A stretch of DNA of 60,638 bases from positions 1 through 60,638 of the forward strand of contig NZ_BMIM01000014.1 of assembly GCF_014642275.1 (NCBI RefSeq), read 5' to 3'. Source of the DNA: Flavobacterium lutivivi (GTDB lineage Bacteria > Bacteroidota > Bacteroidia > Flavobacteriales > Flavobacteriaceae). Of the stretch, positions 32,031 to 42,055 are shown one piece after another (within the stretch, counting starts at the first letter, position 1; each line of letters opens with the position of its first letter). Below the pieces are notes generated by a model. The model saw nothing but the letters and a program-made list of their open reading frames with translations. It did not search any database and was not told the origin of the DNA. Position numbers and translations under genes: made by a program.

Positions 32031-33914
32031 CTAAAACTGGTATATAAAGCTTTCACTTGGTCGGCATACCACTTTCATTTCGCCTGCTCCATTTTTTATC
32101 ACCAACTCGGTTGAACCGCCATAAAGCGCATCTTTGATAGGATAAGTGCCATCGGCCATTTTCCATAGTGCAAGAATTTCTTTTGGTAGTTTTAAATAGA
32201 ATTCGGTTGTTTTGTCTTTAGAAAAATTGGACACAACCACTACTCTATCTTTCCCAGTATAGCGCGCAAAAGAATAGATCATGCCATCATAATTTTCGGT
32301 ATGGTTTCTGTTGGCTGTTTGTAGTTCATAAAATCTACCTGTTAGTGCTTCGCTTTTTTGAACAAAGTTCAACAATCGTTGATAAAAATCTCTAAGTTGT
32401 TTTTCGGAATCTGTAAGTTGACCTCCGTCAAATTTTCCATCGTTCATCCATCGTTGATGATTTGGCACACCAACATAGTCAAAAATAGATGTTCGTGTTG
32501 GTTTTCCAAAACCACCATCAATCGTTCCTGCTTCGCCTACTTCTTGACCAAAATAAATCATAACTGGTGCTTTGCTTATAGTAGCCGAAACAACCATCAA
32601 AGGTTTTCCGTTTTCGCCACTTCCTGCAAATGCTTCGCTAGCCAATCGTTGCTCATCATGATTGTCCAAAAAGTGCAACATGTGTTTTGAAATATCAGCA
32701 TTTCTATTTTGAATATTAGATAATTCATCGGGCAATGCTCTTCCTTGAATTACTGCTTTCAAATGGTCATAGGTTTCTACTTTATCATATAAATAATCCA
32801 TTTTACCCAAGTTGATATAATTTCTATATTCATTAGGATTATAAACCTCAGCTAGCAAAAAGGCATTTGGGTTTTTCATTTTGATGGATGAATTCATATA
32901 ACTCCAAAACTCATAGGGAACCATTTCTGCCATATCATATCGGAATCCGTCAACACCTTTTGCAATCCAGTATAGTGCAATATCTCTGAATTTTTCCCAA
33001 GAACTTGGCACATCTTTATCTTTCCAAAACTCAAAATGTGCTTTGTAATCTTTTCTGTCGAAACCTGCTGGAAGTAATGGAAAATCTTTTGAACCATCAG
33101 GTCGAATACCATAATTTACTTTTACGGTTTCATACCAATCGTTGATATCTGGTTTTGCTTTTCGGGAACCGTTTCCTGTCCATTTTGCTGGAAATTCATT
33201 GAATTTTCCATCTATCAACGGGTTTGGATTTCCACCAAGTGGTTTGTAATCATAAGAAGTTGGCACTTCGAAACGCGTGTTTGGAATGTAGTAAAAATTA
33301 TTGTCTCTAGCATATTCAACAGACGTATTATCATCTTGACCAAAATCTCTCACATTGCTTGGTTTACTGATACTTTGATAGTTGCGTGCCACGTGATTGG
33401 GTACAATATCGATGATCACTTTCAAACCATTTTTGTGAGTTCGTGCTATCAATGCTTCAAATTCTTCCAATCTTTTGGCTGGATCAACTGCTAAATCTGG
33501 GTTTACATTGTAGTAATCTTTTACAGCATAAGGCGAACCTGCTCTACCTTTTACCACATCGGGATCATCATTGGAAATTCCATATTTTGTGTAATCTCTA
33601 ATTACATCATGATGCGGAACACCTGTAAACCAAATGTGTGTTACACCCAATTTTTTTATTTCTTGCAAAGCTTTGTCGGTAAAATCGTTAAACTTCCCTA
33701 CTCCGTTTTCTTCTATTGTTCCCCAAGGTTTATTGGTGGTGTTTTTATTTCCAAAAAGGCGAGTGAATACCTGATAAACGACTGGTTTTTTTGATTGTGA
33801 TTTTGGCATTGTTAAAATAAGTGAAGGTTTTTTATGGTCTTTTTTTTCGGTTTCTTTTTGTCCTACAACTGCAAAAGTTGAAAACATTGCAAGAATGAAT
33901 AGTGATTTTTTCAT
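32031..33914 (-). CDS. Secreted GH13 alpha-amylase-family glycoside hydrolase
   Basis: This 627-residue protein has a signal peptide (MKKSLFILAMFSTFAVVGQ) and the four GH13 signature regions: VIIDIVPNHVARNY (I), VDGFRYDMAEMV with nucleophile Asp (II), FLLAEVYNPNE with acid Glu (III) and LHFLDNHDEQ with the transition-state Asp (IV). It should cleave alpha-1,4-glucans such as starch or maltodextrin in the periplasm or outside. The domain order (catalytic barrel then a C-terminal beta domain ending SESFIYQF) is normal. Whether it is a typical amylase or acts on another glucan cannot be told. Confidence 0.92.
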   Translation of the reverse strand: MKKSLFILAMFSTFAVVGQKETEKKDHKKPSLILTMPKSQSKKPVVYQVFTRLFGNKNTTNKPWGTIEENGVGKFNDFTDKALQEIKKLGVTHIWFTGVPHHDVIRDYTKYGISNDDPDVVKGRAGSPYAVKDYYNVNPDLAVDPAKRLEEFEALIARTHKNGLKVIIDIVPNHVARNYQSISKPSNVRDFGQDDNTSVEYARDNNFYYIPNTRFEVPTSYDYKPLGGNPNPLIDGKFNEFPAKWTGNGSRKAKPDINDWYETVKVNYGIRPDGSKDFPLLPAGFDRKDYKAHFEFWKDKDVPSSWEKFRDIALYWIAKGVDGFRYDMAEMVPYEFWSYMNSSIKMKNPNAFLLAEVYNPNEYRNYINLGKMDYLYDKVETYDHLKAVIQGRALPDELSNIQNRNADISKHMLHFLDNHDEQRLASEAFAGSGENGKPLMVVSATISKAPVMIYFGQEVGEAGTIDGGFGKPTRTSIFDYVGVPNHQRWMNDGKFDGGQLTDSEKQLRDFYQRLLNFVQKSEALTGRFYELQTANRNHTENYDGMIYSFARYTGKDRVVVVSNFSKDKTTEFYLKLPKEILALWKMADGTYPIKDALYGGSTELVIKNGAGEMKVVCRPSESFIYQF

Positions 33915-34132
33915 CTGTACAAAATATTTTAAATTAAAGAAGATGTTATGCCCTTTTCATCTTCGGTGATTTTGCAATTTTTATCCATTGGGCATTTCAT
34001 GATTACTTTATAAATAAGTAACCCTTATTTTTGACAAATATAAAGAATTGATTATTTTAAATTCTATAATTTATTCTTAATTCCAATCATGAATTTAGGG
34101 TAATTTCATAAATTTGGCAAAAATTTAAGCAC
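33915..34132. promoter_or_regulatory. Divergent promoter region of amylase and OstA genes
   Basis: TAAATTTG (34109-34116) matches the -7 box and would start the OstA message about 12 bases before its TTG codon. No convincing -33 TTG is at the expected distance. On the amylase side no clear -7 box was found. Confidence 0.4.
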
Positions 34133-35764
34133 TTGAAAAAGCTTCTTTTACTCATCGGGATACTATTTTGTTTTTTGAATGCAAACGCTCAAAAATCGTC
34201 TAAAATAAATATTGAATATTCCGATTTTGCAGATATCAATCAAACAGAAATACCTGATGCTCTACTTTTGCGTGGCAATGTGAGAGTTAGTCACGAAGGT
34301 GTTGTATTTACTTGCAACAAAGCATATTACTTTCAAAAAGAAAACTACATAAAAGCTTTTGGCGATGTTCAAATGGTTCAAGGTGATACACTTTACCTCA
34401 ACAGCAAATATGCCGAATACAGCGGCGAAGTAAAAAAAGCTTTTGCAACAGGAAATGTTATTATGCGTTCTCCTGAATCGACTTTGGTAACCGATACTAT
34501 CAACTTTGATAGAAATCTTCAAGAAGCTTTCTACAATACACAAGGAACAATCACCAATAGAGAAAACACTCTAAAAAGTAAATCGGGAAGATATTTTGTA
34601 GCACAAAAGAAATTTCAGTTTCTAACAGCTGTTACCATTACTAACCCAAAATATACCATAAAATCAAATCATCTAGATTATTATACAAACTCTGGTCATT
34701 CTTACCTTTTCGGTCCGTCAACCATAACCAGTAAGGAAAATTATATCTATACCGAAAAAGGATTTTATGATACCAAAAAGAACCTTGCTCAGTTTGTAAA
34801 AAACTCTTATATAAAATACAAAGACCGAAGGATTGAAGCAGATAGTTTGTATTATGACAGAAATAAAGAATTTGCCTCTGGAACCAATAATGTCAAAATA
34901 ACCGACACTATAAACAAAGGCATTGTAAAAGGTCATTATGCCGAATTGTACAAACTAAAAGACTCTCTTTTTATAACTAAAAGAGCCGTTGCAATCAATA
35001 TCGTTGAAAACGACTCGGTTTATATTCACGGTAAAAAATTAATGGTTACTGGTAAACCAAATAATAGAATTATTAGAGCTTTCAACAATGTGCGCTTTTA
35101 CAAAACAGACATGAGTGGAAAATGTGACTCCATACATTCTGACCAAAAAAAGGCTTTGACAAAATTGATTGGAAGACCTATTCTTTGGAACTATGAAAAT
35201 CAAATGACAGGTGATGTCATGCATCTCATTGGAAATAATGAAACCGAAAAACTCGATTCATTAAAAGTTTTAAACAATGCGTTTATAATTTCAAAAGATA
35301 CATTAGAAGCTGGTTTCAATCAAGTAAAGGGACAAAATCTCTATGGAAAATTCAAAGACAATAAACTCTATGAAGTTGACGTTGTAAAGAATACGGAAGT
35401 GGTTTATTTCCTTAGAAATGATAAAAATGAGCTTATTGGTATCAACAAAAATGTAAGCAGTAGAATAAACATGACTTTGGATAAAAATACCATTGATACG
35501 ATTACCTTTTTTGACAATGTAGATGGCGATATTTATCCTGAAAAAGAACTTCCAGAAAATGCACGAAAGCTAAGAGGATTTATTTGGCGTGGTGATGAAC
35601 GGATAAAATCAAAAGATGATATTTTTCCTCCAGAGGAGAATGAACTCGATGACAAAATTCAGGCTGATAAAAAAGCTGAGGAAGCAAAAGAAAACAAACC
35701 ACTAGAGCCGAGGAAAGAAACACTCGATTATGACAAAAACAACCCTAAACCAGCGGTTAAATAG
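34133..35764 (+). CDS. OstA/LptA-like protein of LPS transport
   Basis: This 543-residue protein is read from a TTG start that gives a signal peptide KKLLLLIGILFCFLNANAQ. It consists of OstA-like beta repeats (LLLRGNVRVSHEGVVFTCNK, GDTLYLNSKYAEYSGEVKKA), the beta-jellyroll fold of LptA and the N-terminus of LptD. The C-terminal 60 residues are acidic and Lys/Pro-rich. It lacks the LptD beta-barrel. It probably belongs to the periplasmic bridge carrying lipopolysaccharide to the outer membrane. It is followed 63 bases later by an aminotransferase gene on the same strand. Confidence 0.85.
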   Translation: MKKLLLLIGILFCFLNANAQKSSKINIEYSDFADINQTEIPDALLLRGNVRVSHEGVVFTCNKAYYFQKENYIKAFGDVQMVQGDTLYLNSKYAEYSGEVKKAFATGNVIMRSPESTLVTDTINFDRNLQEAFYNTQGTITNRENTLKSKSGRYFVAQKKFQFLTAVTITNPKYTIKSNHLDYYTNSGHSYLFGPSTITSKENYIYTEKGFYDTKKNLAQFVKNSYIKYKDRRIEADSLYYDRNKEFASGTNNVKITDTINKGIVKGHYAELYKLKDSLFITKRAVAINIVENDSVYIHGKKLMVTGKPNNRIIRAFNNVRFYKTDMSGKCDSIHSDQKKALTKLIGRPILWNYENQMTGDVMHLIGNNETEKLDSLKVLNNAFIISKDTLEAGFNQVKGQNLYGKFKDNKLYEVDVVKNTEVVYFLRNDKNELIGINKNVSSRINMTLDKNTIDTITFFDNVDGDIYPEKELPENARKLRGFIWRGDERIKSKDDIFPPEENELDDKIQADKKAEEAKENKPLEPRKETLDYDKNNPKPAVK

Positions 35765-35827
35765 TGTTCAATAATCAGTATTCAGTAGCAGTTTAAATAA
35801 ATTATTCGTGTATTCGTGGTTAACACA

Positions 35828-37021
35828 ATGAAACAAGATTTTCTAAAATACCAAGCACAAACTTCTCCCTATCCGCTAGGAATGGAAGTATCACATGCCA
35901 TTGGTTCCTATATTTTTGACACCAACGGAAAAAAATATTTAGACTTTGTTGCTGGTGTTTCTGCTTGTTCATTAGGACATCAACATCCAAGAGTAAATCA
36001 AGCTATCATTGACCAATTGAACAAGTATTCGCATGTGATGGTTTATGGCGAATATGCGCAGCATCCTGCGGTGGAATATTGCAAATTATTGGTTCAAAAT
36101 TTACATCCAAGTTTAAACAAAGTTTATCTAGTAAACTCTGGAACCGAAGCTTGCGAAGGTGCATTGAAACTCGTTCGTCGTGTAACTGGAAGAAGTCAAT
36201 TGATTTCGTGTCACAATGCGTATCACGGAAATACTATGGGTTCGATGAGCGTAATGGGATTTGAAGAACGCAAACAAATTTTCCGTCCATTGATTCCCGA
36301 TGTTGATTTTATTACCTTCAATAACGAAGCCGATTTAGAAAAAATAACTACCAAAACTGCTGGAATAATCTTGGAAAGTATTCAAGGTGGCGCAGGATTT
36401 ATTGAACCAAAAAATGATTTTCTTGCCAAAGTAAAAAAACGTTGCGAAGAAGTTGGCGCACTAATGATTGTTGACGAAATACAACCTGGTTTTGGTCGAA
36501 CAGGAAAATTATTTGGTTACGAAAACTACAATGTTGTTCCCGATGTTGTCATTATAGGCAAAGGAATGGCAGGCGGAATGCCAGTTGGCGGATTTATTGC
36601 CAACGAAAAATATATGGATTTGCTGAGTCATGATCCAAAACTTGGACACATCACTACATTTGGCGGACATCCAGTTATTGCTGCTGCTAGTTTAGCTACA
36701 CTTCAAGAAATTTTAGAAAAAGATTATTCTTCACAATCTTTAGCAAAAGAAAAGATTTTTAGAACGCATTTGGTACATCCTTTGATAGAAGAAATTAGAG
36801 GCAAAGGATTGATGCTAGCTGCCATGACTAAAAGTGCTGAAATAACAGATAAAGTTATTTTGAAATGCCAAGAAAAAGGGTTAATTTTATTTTGGCTACT
36901 CTTTGAAGGCAAAGCAATACGAATCACACCACCACTAACTATAAGTGAAGATGAGATTAGAGAAGGATGCAAAATTATTCTCGAAGTGATGGATGAAGTT
37001 ATGAATGAAATACAAATTTGA
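35828..37021 (+). CDS. Class III PLP-dependent aminotransferase (acetylornithine/ornithine type)
   Basis: This 397-residue protein has the pattern of class III aminotransferases: YLDFVAGVSACSLGHQHP, VNSGTEACEGALKLVRRVTG for phosphate binding, LIVDEIQPGFGRTGKLFGY-like core (MIVDEIQPGFGRTGKLFGYE) and the PLP Lys in VIIGKGMAGGMPVGGF. It is closest to ArgD and ornithine aminotransferases, but substrate choice cannot be read from sequence. The start at 35828 (MKQDFLKYQAQTSP) is preferred to a GTG four codons earlier. It is followed 129 bases later by a TPR gene. Confidence 0.9.
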   Translation: MKQDFLKYQAQTSPYPLGMEVSHAIGSYIFDTNGKKYLDFVAGVSACSLGHQHPRVNQAIIDQLNKYSHVMVYGEYAQHPAVEYCKLLVQNLHPSLNKVYLVNSGTEACEGALKLVRRVTGRSQLISCHNAYHGNTMGSMSVMGFEERKQIFRPLIPDVDFITFNNEADLEKITTKTAGIILESIQGGAGFIEPKNDFLAKVKKRCEEVGALMIVDEIQPGFGRTGKLFGYENYNVVPDVVIIGKGMAGGMPVGGFIANEKYMDLLSHDPKLGHITTFGGHPVIAAASLATLQEILEKDYSSQSLAKEKIFRTHLVHPLIEEIRGKGLMLAAMTKSAEITDKVILKCQEKGLILFWLLFEGKAIRITPPLTISEDEIREGCKIILEVMDEVMNEIQI

Positions 37022-37150
37022 AATAGATTTTTGAGTTTGAAATTTTCATTAATGATTGTTAATTAAATTGTTTACAACAATATAAATTTTCGTTAAAAAA
37101 AGTTTAGCGTTTGCCTAATTTTAGTTAGGATAATTTAAACCCTATCAACT

Positions 37151-38551
37151 ATGCATTTGAGTCACGAAGAAGAAGAATACAACTTATCCCTTTCAAAATT
37201 TGAATCGATGTTGAAAACAAACAAAGTTTTCTTTTTCGACTCAGAGGAGTTTGAGGAAATAATTCTTCATTACCTGGACATGGGTAAAGCCAATTTGGCA
37301 AAAAAAGCATTAAAACTAGGATTAGAACAACACCCAAAATCTACTGGATTAAAACTAGTACAGGTTGAAATGTTGATTTATGATGATAAACTCGAGCAAG
37401 CAGAAAAGTTACTCAACGAACTATATGCTATTGAGCCTACTAACGAAGAAATTTTTATCCAAAAAGCCAATATTTATTCCAAAAGAGATCAGCACGAAAA
37501 AGCGGTTGAATTTCTTGAACAAGCATTGACATTGACAGATGATTATGCCGATGTATATAACCTTATAGGCATGGAATATCTTTTTATGGATAATCTTGAA
37601 AAGGCTAAAGAAAATTTTATAAAATGTTTAGAAGAAGATTTTGAAGATCAATCTGCGCTATACAACGTAGTGTATTGTTTCGAATTTCTCGACCAAAATC
37701 TTGAAGCCATAGAATACCTAAAAACATATATTGACAGAAATCCATACAGCGAAATTGCTTGGCATCAATCAGGAAGATTATATTATGGAATAAAAGATTA
37801 TGAAAATGCCGTTCGTGCTTTTGAATTTTCAACCTACATCGATGATGAATTCATTGGTGCATTTATGGAAAAAGGGAAAGCTCTCGAAAGACTAAAAAGA
37901 TATGATGAAGCCATAGAGAGCTATAACAGAACAATAGAACTCGATGATCCTACTTCCTATGCCTTACTCCGAATTGGTAAATGTTATGAAAAACTAGGAA
38001 ATAAAAACGAAGCTCTAAATTATTTCAACAAAACAGTTCACGAAGATCCATTACTTGACAAAGGATGGATTGCTATTACGGACTTTTATGTTAGACAAAA
38101 AAATCACCAAAAAGCATTATATTATGTCAACAAGGCATTAGCCATAGACGATCAAAACAAGCTTTATTGGAAAAGATATGCTTCTATCAATAAAGAATTA
38201 AACAATTTTGAAGAAGCAGAATACGGTTATAAAAAAGCTGTAGAATATGGTGATTGCCAAATGGACACCTGGCTTTTTTGGATTGATATGATGTATGAAA
38301 TGGGAGAATATAATAATGCTATTTTAGCGCTTGTTCAAGCTTCAGAATTTTTTCAAAATGAATATGAAATTGAATATCGCTTGGCTGGATTACATCACAT
38401 GCTCAATGAAAATGAAAAAGGAAATTATCATTTGGTGATTGCTTGTACCATAAATTTTAAAAATCATACTATTTTAAAAGATTTGTTTCCACAAGTTTGG
38501 GACAAAAAAGAAGTTCAAGATTACATTCAAAAGCATAATAAACTAGACTAA
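37151..38551 (+). CDS. Tetratricopeptide-repeat protein
   Basis: This 466-residue protein is made almost wholly of TPR units (for example FIQKANIYSKRDQHEKAVEF, ALLRIGKCYEKLGNKNEALN and YKKAVEYGDCQMDTWLFWID). It lacks a signal peptide, so it is cytoplasmic. Its role is unknown, and it probably acts as a protein scaffold. It ends one base before aroE begins, so the two are likely co-transcribed, with the TPR gene first. Confidence 0.85.
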   Translation: MHLSHEEEEYNLSLSKFESMLKTNKVFFFDSEEFEEIILHYLDMGKANLAKKALKLGLEQHPKSTGLKLVQVEMLIYDDKLEQAEKLLNELYAIEPTNEEIFIQKANIYSKRDQHEKAVEFLEQALTLTDDYADVYNLIGMEYLFMDNLEKAKENFIKCLEEDFEDQSALYNVVYCFEFLDQNLEAIEYLKTYIDRNPYSEIAWHQSGRLYYGIKDYENAVRAFEFSTYIDDEFIGAFMEKGKALERLKRYDEAIESYNRTIELDDPTSYALLRIGKCYEKLGNKNEALNYFNKTVHEDPLLDKGWIAITDFYVRQKNHQKALYYVNKALAIDDQNKLYWKRYASINKELNNFEEAEYGYKKAVEYGDCQMDTWLFWIDMMYEMGEYNNAILALVQASEFFQNEYEIEYRLAGLHHMLNENEKGNYHLVIACTINFKNHTILKDLFPQVWDKKEVQDYIQKHNKLD

Positions 38552-38552
38552 A

Positions 38553-39290
38553 ATGCCTGTACTTTTTGGACTAATTGGAAAAAATATTGATTATTCGTTT
38601 TCGAAGAAATATTTCACCGAAAAATTTGAACTTGGTCAATTATCTGATTACAAGTATGTCAATTTTGACATTCAATCAATTGATGAATTCCCAAAAATTT
38701 TAAATGATAATCAAGATTTAAAAGGACTGAATGTTACCATTCCATATAAGGAAAGCATTATTCAATATTTAGACAAACTATCAAAAACAGCTTTTGAGAT
38801 TGGTGCTGTAAACACTATCCGATTTACAAAAAAAGGAAAACTAAAAGGCTATAACACAGATTGGTTTGGTTTCAAAGAATCATTGGAACCACTACTTCAA
38901 CCTCATCACAAAAAAGCTTTAATACTTGGAACAGGTGGAGCAGCAAAAGCAGTAGCTTACGCATTAGGCCGATTGGGAATTCTTTATACTTTCGTTTCAC
39001 GAGAAGCAAAAGAAAACACAATAGATTACCATTTTCTCAATGCAACAACATTTGACAATTATCAAATTATAATCAATTGTACGCCACTAGGAACACATCC
39101 AAACACAAAAGAATCTCCGCCAATACCCTATGAGTTTTTCACACCAAAGCACATTGCTTTCGATTTGATTTACAATCCCGAAGAAACACAGTTTCTTAAA
39201 AAAGCAAAGAAGAAAGGCGCAATAACTAAAAACGGTTATGAAATGTTGGTTTTTCAAGCCGAAAAAGCATGGAAAATTTGGAATAAATAA
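38553..39290 (+). CDS. aroE: Shikimate dehydrogenase
   Basis: This 245-residue protein reduces 3-dehydroshikimate with NADPH in aromatic amino acid synthesis. FGLIGKNIDYSFSKKYFTEK holds the substrate Ser pair, LNVTIPYKE carries the catalytic Lys, YNTDWFGF the substrate Asp, and ILGTGGAAKAVAYAL the NADP-binding loop. The start follows the TPR stop by one base. The length is slightly shorter than the E. coli enzyme (272) but normal for Bacteroidota. Confidence 0.93.
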   Translation: MPVLFGLIGKNIDYSFSKKYFTEKFELGQLSDYKYVNFDIQSIDEFPKILNDNQDLKGLNVTIPYKESIIQYLDKLSKTAFEIGAVNTIRFTKKGKLKGYNTDWFGFKESLEPLLQPHHKKALILGTGGAAKAVAYALGRLGILYTFVSREAKENTIDYHFLNATTFDNYQIIINCTPLGTHPNTKESPPIPYEFFTPKHIAFDLIYNPEETQFLKKAKKKGAITKNGYEMLVFQAEKAWKIWNK

Positions 39291-39297
39291 CCGAGTA

Positions 39298-39388
39298 TTT
39301 TGTCATTCTGAATGTAACGAAGTGGAATGAAGAATCTCATAATCTTTGAAAAACTAAATGAGATTTCTCGTTCCTCGAAATGACAAAA
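39298..39388. repeat. REP-like imperfect palindrome of about 91 bases
   Basis: TTTTGTCATT at 39298 pairs with AATGACAAAA at 39379, and the inner arms GGAATGAAGAATCTCAT (39324) and ATGAGATTTCTCGTTCC (39358) pair in 15 of 17 positions. It lies in the 121-base gap between aroE and rlmH. Elements of this look are often found in many copies in Bacteroidota genomes. Confidence 0.55.
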
Positions 39389-39411
39389 ACACACTAGAAA
39401 TAGAATAAAAC

Positions 39412-39885
39412 ATGAACATCAAATTAATTGCCATAGGAAAAACAGACAATAAATCATTACAGACTTTAATAGATGAGTATTCAAAGCGTTTATCATTTTA
39501 TATAAAATTTGATTTAGAGATTATTCCTGATATAAAAAACGTTAAAAACCTTTCAGAAAATCAACAAAAAGAAAAAGAAGGCGAACTCATTCTGGCAAAA
39601 ATTACTCCTACTGACCAAATGATTTTGCTTGATGAAAACGGAAGCACATTTTCAAGCATGAAATTTGCCGATTATTTACAAAAGAAAATGAATTCAGGCG
39701 TGAAGACTTTGGTATTTGTAATTGGTGGACCTTATGGTTTTAGTGAGGAAGTTTACAAAAAAGCACAAGGAAAAGTTTCTCTTTCCGAAATGACTTTTTC
39801 TCACCAAATGGTTCGGTTATTTTTTACAGAACAACTCTATCGTGGCTTTACCATTTTAAGAAATGAACCTTATCATCATCAGTAA
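39412..39885 (+). CDS. rlmH: 23S rRNA pseudouridine-1915 N3-methyltransferase
   Basis: This 157-residue SPOUT-family enzyme methylates pseudouridine 1915 of helix 69 in 23S rRNA. The knot pattern is clear: LVFVIGGPYGFSEEVYKKA near residues 104-122 and SEMTFSHQMVRLFFTEQLYR with the closing LRNEPYHHQ. The length is exactly that of the family. It starts after the palindrome and is followed by a convergent lipoprotein gene. Confidence 0.95.
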   Translation: MNIKLIAIGKTDNKSLQTLIDEYSKRLSFYIKFDLEIIPDIKNVKNLSENQQKEKEGELILAKITPTDQMILLDENGSTFSSMKFADYLQKKMNSGVKTLVFVIGGPYGFSEEVYKKAQGKVSLSEMTFSHQMVRLFFTEQLYRGFTILRNEPYHHQ

Positions 39886-39924
39886 TTTAGTGTTCGGTAA
39901 GCAGTTTTTAGTTGGCAGTTAGAA

Positions 39925-40560
39925 CTAATAAACAAACTCTTTAGTATAATCAACACTTAATCCTAACTTGGTAATAACTATTTTTTTTGCTAATAATCTG
40001 TATTTCAAATAGTTTTCATAACTCAAGTTTTTATTATACCCAATATAAATATTGCTTTCTTTTTCAATCAATAATCCATTGATGTGCATATCCAATTCCT
40101 TTTTTGACAATAATTGATGGTTGAAGAAAATTTTTCCATCTCTATCAAAATAAATAATATTCGAGCCCACAGAAGGTTTATCAAAATTAAACTCTACCTC
40201 ACCAAAAGGCATAAAGGCCAAAGCTTTTTTATTTTTATCCATATAGGTAAAATAGTTTTCAGAAGTTTCACTTTTGTGAACACTTTTTTCCTTTTTAGCT
40301 TGAAGTTTCTGAATTTCAGGAATTACCAATCGTAGCGGTAATCTTTTATCTATATTGAACAACCAGTTTGTTGAACTGATAGAATTACTTCGGTTTACAT
40401 CAATCAACGTGTCTTTATCATTGGTTTCAAAAAACATATAAATAGGTGAAAGATCTTTTACATCAGCAACAATTGTTTCATCTAATTGTGGTAAAAGAAC
40501 TTCTTTTTTTGAACATGCCAAAAACAAAAAACTTAGGGTAATTAAGGTAATTTTTTTCAT
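39925..40560 (-). CDS. Lipoprotein of unknown function
   Basis: This 211-residue protein starts at 40560 (MKKITLITLSFLFLACSKKE) with lipobox Cys at about 16; a longer frame from 40584 would lie inside folP. The ATG overlaps the folP TGA by four bases, so it is translated with folP. The body is charged and carries VGSNIIYFDRDGKIFFNHQL, with a final hydrophobic-rich stretch. No family is recognised. Confidence 0.8.
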   Translation of the reverse strand: MKKITLITLSFLFLACSKKEVLLPQLDETIVADVKDLSPIYMFFETNDKDTLIDVNRSNSISSTNWLFNIDKRLPLRLVIPEIQKLQAKKEKSVHKSETSENYFTYMDKNKKALAFMPFGEVEFNFDKPSVGSNIIYFDRDGKIFFNHQLLSKKELDMHINGLLIEKESNIYIGYNKNLSYENYLKYRLLAKKIVITKLGLSVDYTKEFVY

Positions 40561-41375
40561 AATTGATTGATTAAATGAATACATTCCATTGCCTCTTTTA
40601 CATCGTGTACTCTAAGGATTTTTGTGCCTTTGAGCAATGCAACTGTATTCAAAACAGTTGTTCCATTCAAGGCATTTTCGGGTAATGTATCCAATGTTTT
40701 GTATATCATAGATTTTCTTGAAACTCCAACCAGTATTGGCAAATCAAGCATTTGAAATAGTTCTAAATTGGTCAACAATTCAAAATTATGCTCTATTGTT
40801 TTTGCAAATCCAAATCCTGGATCGATAATAATATCATTCATCCCAAAACTTCTAGCTTCTGCAATTTTTTCAGAAAAATAATAAAGTACTTCTTTAGTTA
40901 GATTTTTATATTGCGCCAAGCTTTGCATCGTTTGTGGAGTTCCTTTCATGTGCATCATAATATAAGGAACTTGAAGCAAAGCAACAGTTTGCATCATGTT
41001 CTGGTCCAAACTTCCTGCTGATATATCATTGATAATAGATGCGCCATTTTCAATAGCTTTTTGGGCTACGTTTGACCGAAAAGTATCAATAGAAATTATT
41101 GTTTCAGGAAAACTTTTCAAAACTAATTCAACCACTGGAAGTAACCTATTCATTTCTTCATCTTCGCTAACGAATTCTGCATTTGGTTTGCTAGAATATG
41201 CGCCAATATCTATAAAAGTTGCTCCATCATTAAGCATTTTCTCAACTTGAAACAAAACAGATTTTTCGTCAGCATACTTTCCACCATCATAAAATGAATT
41301 TGGAGTTATGTTGAGAATTCCCATTACTTTGGGTGAAGTTAAGTCGATTAAATTTCCTTTACAGTTGATTGTCAT
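40557..41375 (-). CDS. folP: Dihydropteroate synthase
   Basis: This 272-residue TIM-barrel enzyme joins 6-hydroxymethyl-dihydropterin diphosphate with para-aminobenzoate in folate synthesis and is the target of sulfonamides. Visible motifs are VMGILNITPNSFYDGGKY at the N-terminus, FIDIGAYSSKPNA, SIDTFRSNVA, INDISAG, IIIDPGFGFAKT and ILVGVSRKSMIY. All are intact. It precedes the lipoprotein gene on the minus strand, overlapping by four bases, and is divergent from the DUF1599 gene. Confidence 0.95.
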   Translation of the reverse strand: MTINCKGNLIDLTSPKVMGILNITPNSFYDGGKYADEKSVLFQVEKMLNDGATFIDIGAYSSKPNAEFVSEDEEMNRLLPVVELVLKSFPETIISIDTFRSNVAQKAIENGASIINDISAGSLDQNMMQTVALLQVPYIMMHMKGTPQTMQSLAQYKNLTKEVLYYFSEKIAEARSFGMNDIIIDPGFGFAKTIEHNFELLTNLELFQMLDLPILVGVSRKSMIYKTLDTLPENALNGTTVLNTVALLKGTKILRVHDVKEAMECIHLINQL

Positions 41376-41500
41376 TATTTTTTTAAGCTACTAATAAGAG
41401 TTTGCCTTTGTATTTATTAGGTTTATTATTTACTTTTGACCCAAGACGTTCAGGTCGAACTGTACGTTAGTAAAAAAATTTGATACAAAGATATACTTAA

Positions 41501-42043
41501 ATGAGTAATACTTCTCAAGAATATGACAAGGTTATCGCTATTTGCCGACAACTTTACATCAACAAAATGAAAGATTATGGAAGTGCTTGGCGCATTTTAA
41601 GATTGCCATCGCTAACAGATCAAATATTTATTAAAGCTCAAAGAATTAGAAGTTTACAACAAAACGAAGTAAGAAAAGTAGATGAGGATGAAACAGGCGA
41701 ATTCATTGGGATTATCAATTACTCAATAATGGCTTTGATACAACTAGAACTTGGCGTTGTTGAACAACCCGATTTAGACATTGAAAAAGCAACAAGACTT
41801 TATGACGAAAAAGTAGCTTTGACTAAATCTTTGATGGAAGCCAAAAACCATGATTATGGTGAAGCTTGGCGCGAAATGAGAGTTAGCTCTTTAACCGATT
41901 TGATTTTACAAAAACTACTAAGAGTAAAGCAAATAGAAGATAATAAAGGAAAAACTTTGGTTTCTGAAGGCATTGATGCAAACTATCAGGACATGATAAA
42001 CTATTCGGTTTTCGCTTTGATTTTAATGAATTTCGGACAATAA
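41501..42043 (+). CDS. DUF1599 protein
   Basis: This 180-residue protein consists of two similar halves: the sequence KMKDYGSAWRILRLPSLTDQ near residue 22 recurs as KNHDYGEAWREMRVSSLTDL near 113. Each half fits the DUF1599 domain, whose job is not known; one proposal links related families to nucleotide modification. The start is at 41501. It lies 12 bases upstream of the DoxX/thioredoxin gene and so probably shares its transcript. Confidence 0.85.
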   Translation: MSNTSQEYDKVIAICRQLYINKMKDYGSAWRILRLPSLTDQIFIKAQRIRSLQQNEVRKVDEDETGEFIGIINYSIMALIQLELGVVEQPDLDIEKATRLYDEKVALTKSLMEAKNHDYGEAWREMRVSSLTDLILQKLLRVKQIEDNKGKTLVSEGIDANYQDMINYSVFALILMNFGQ

Positions 42044-42055
42044 AAAACAAACTTG

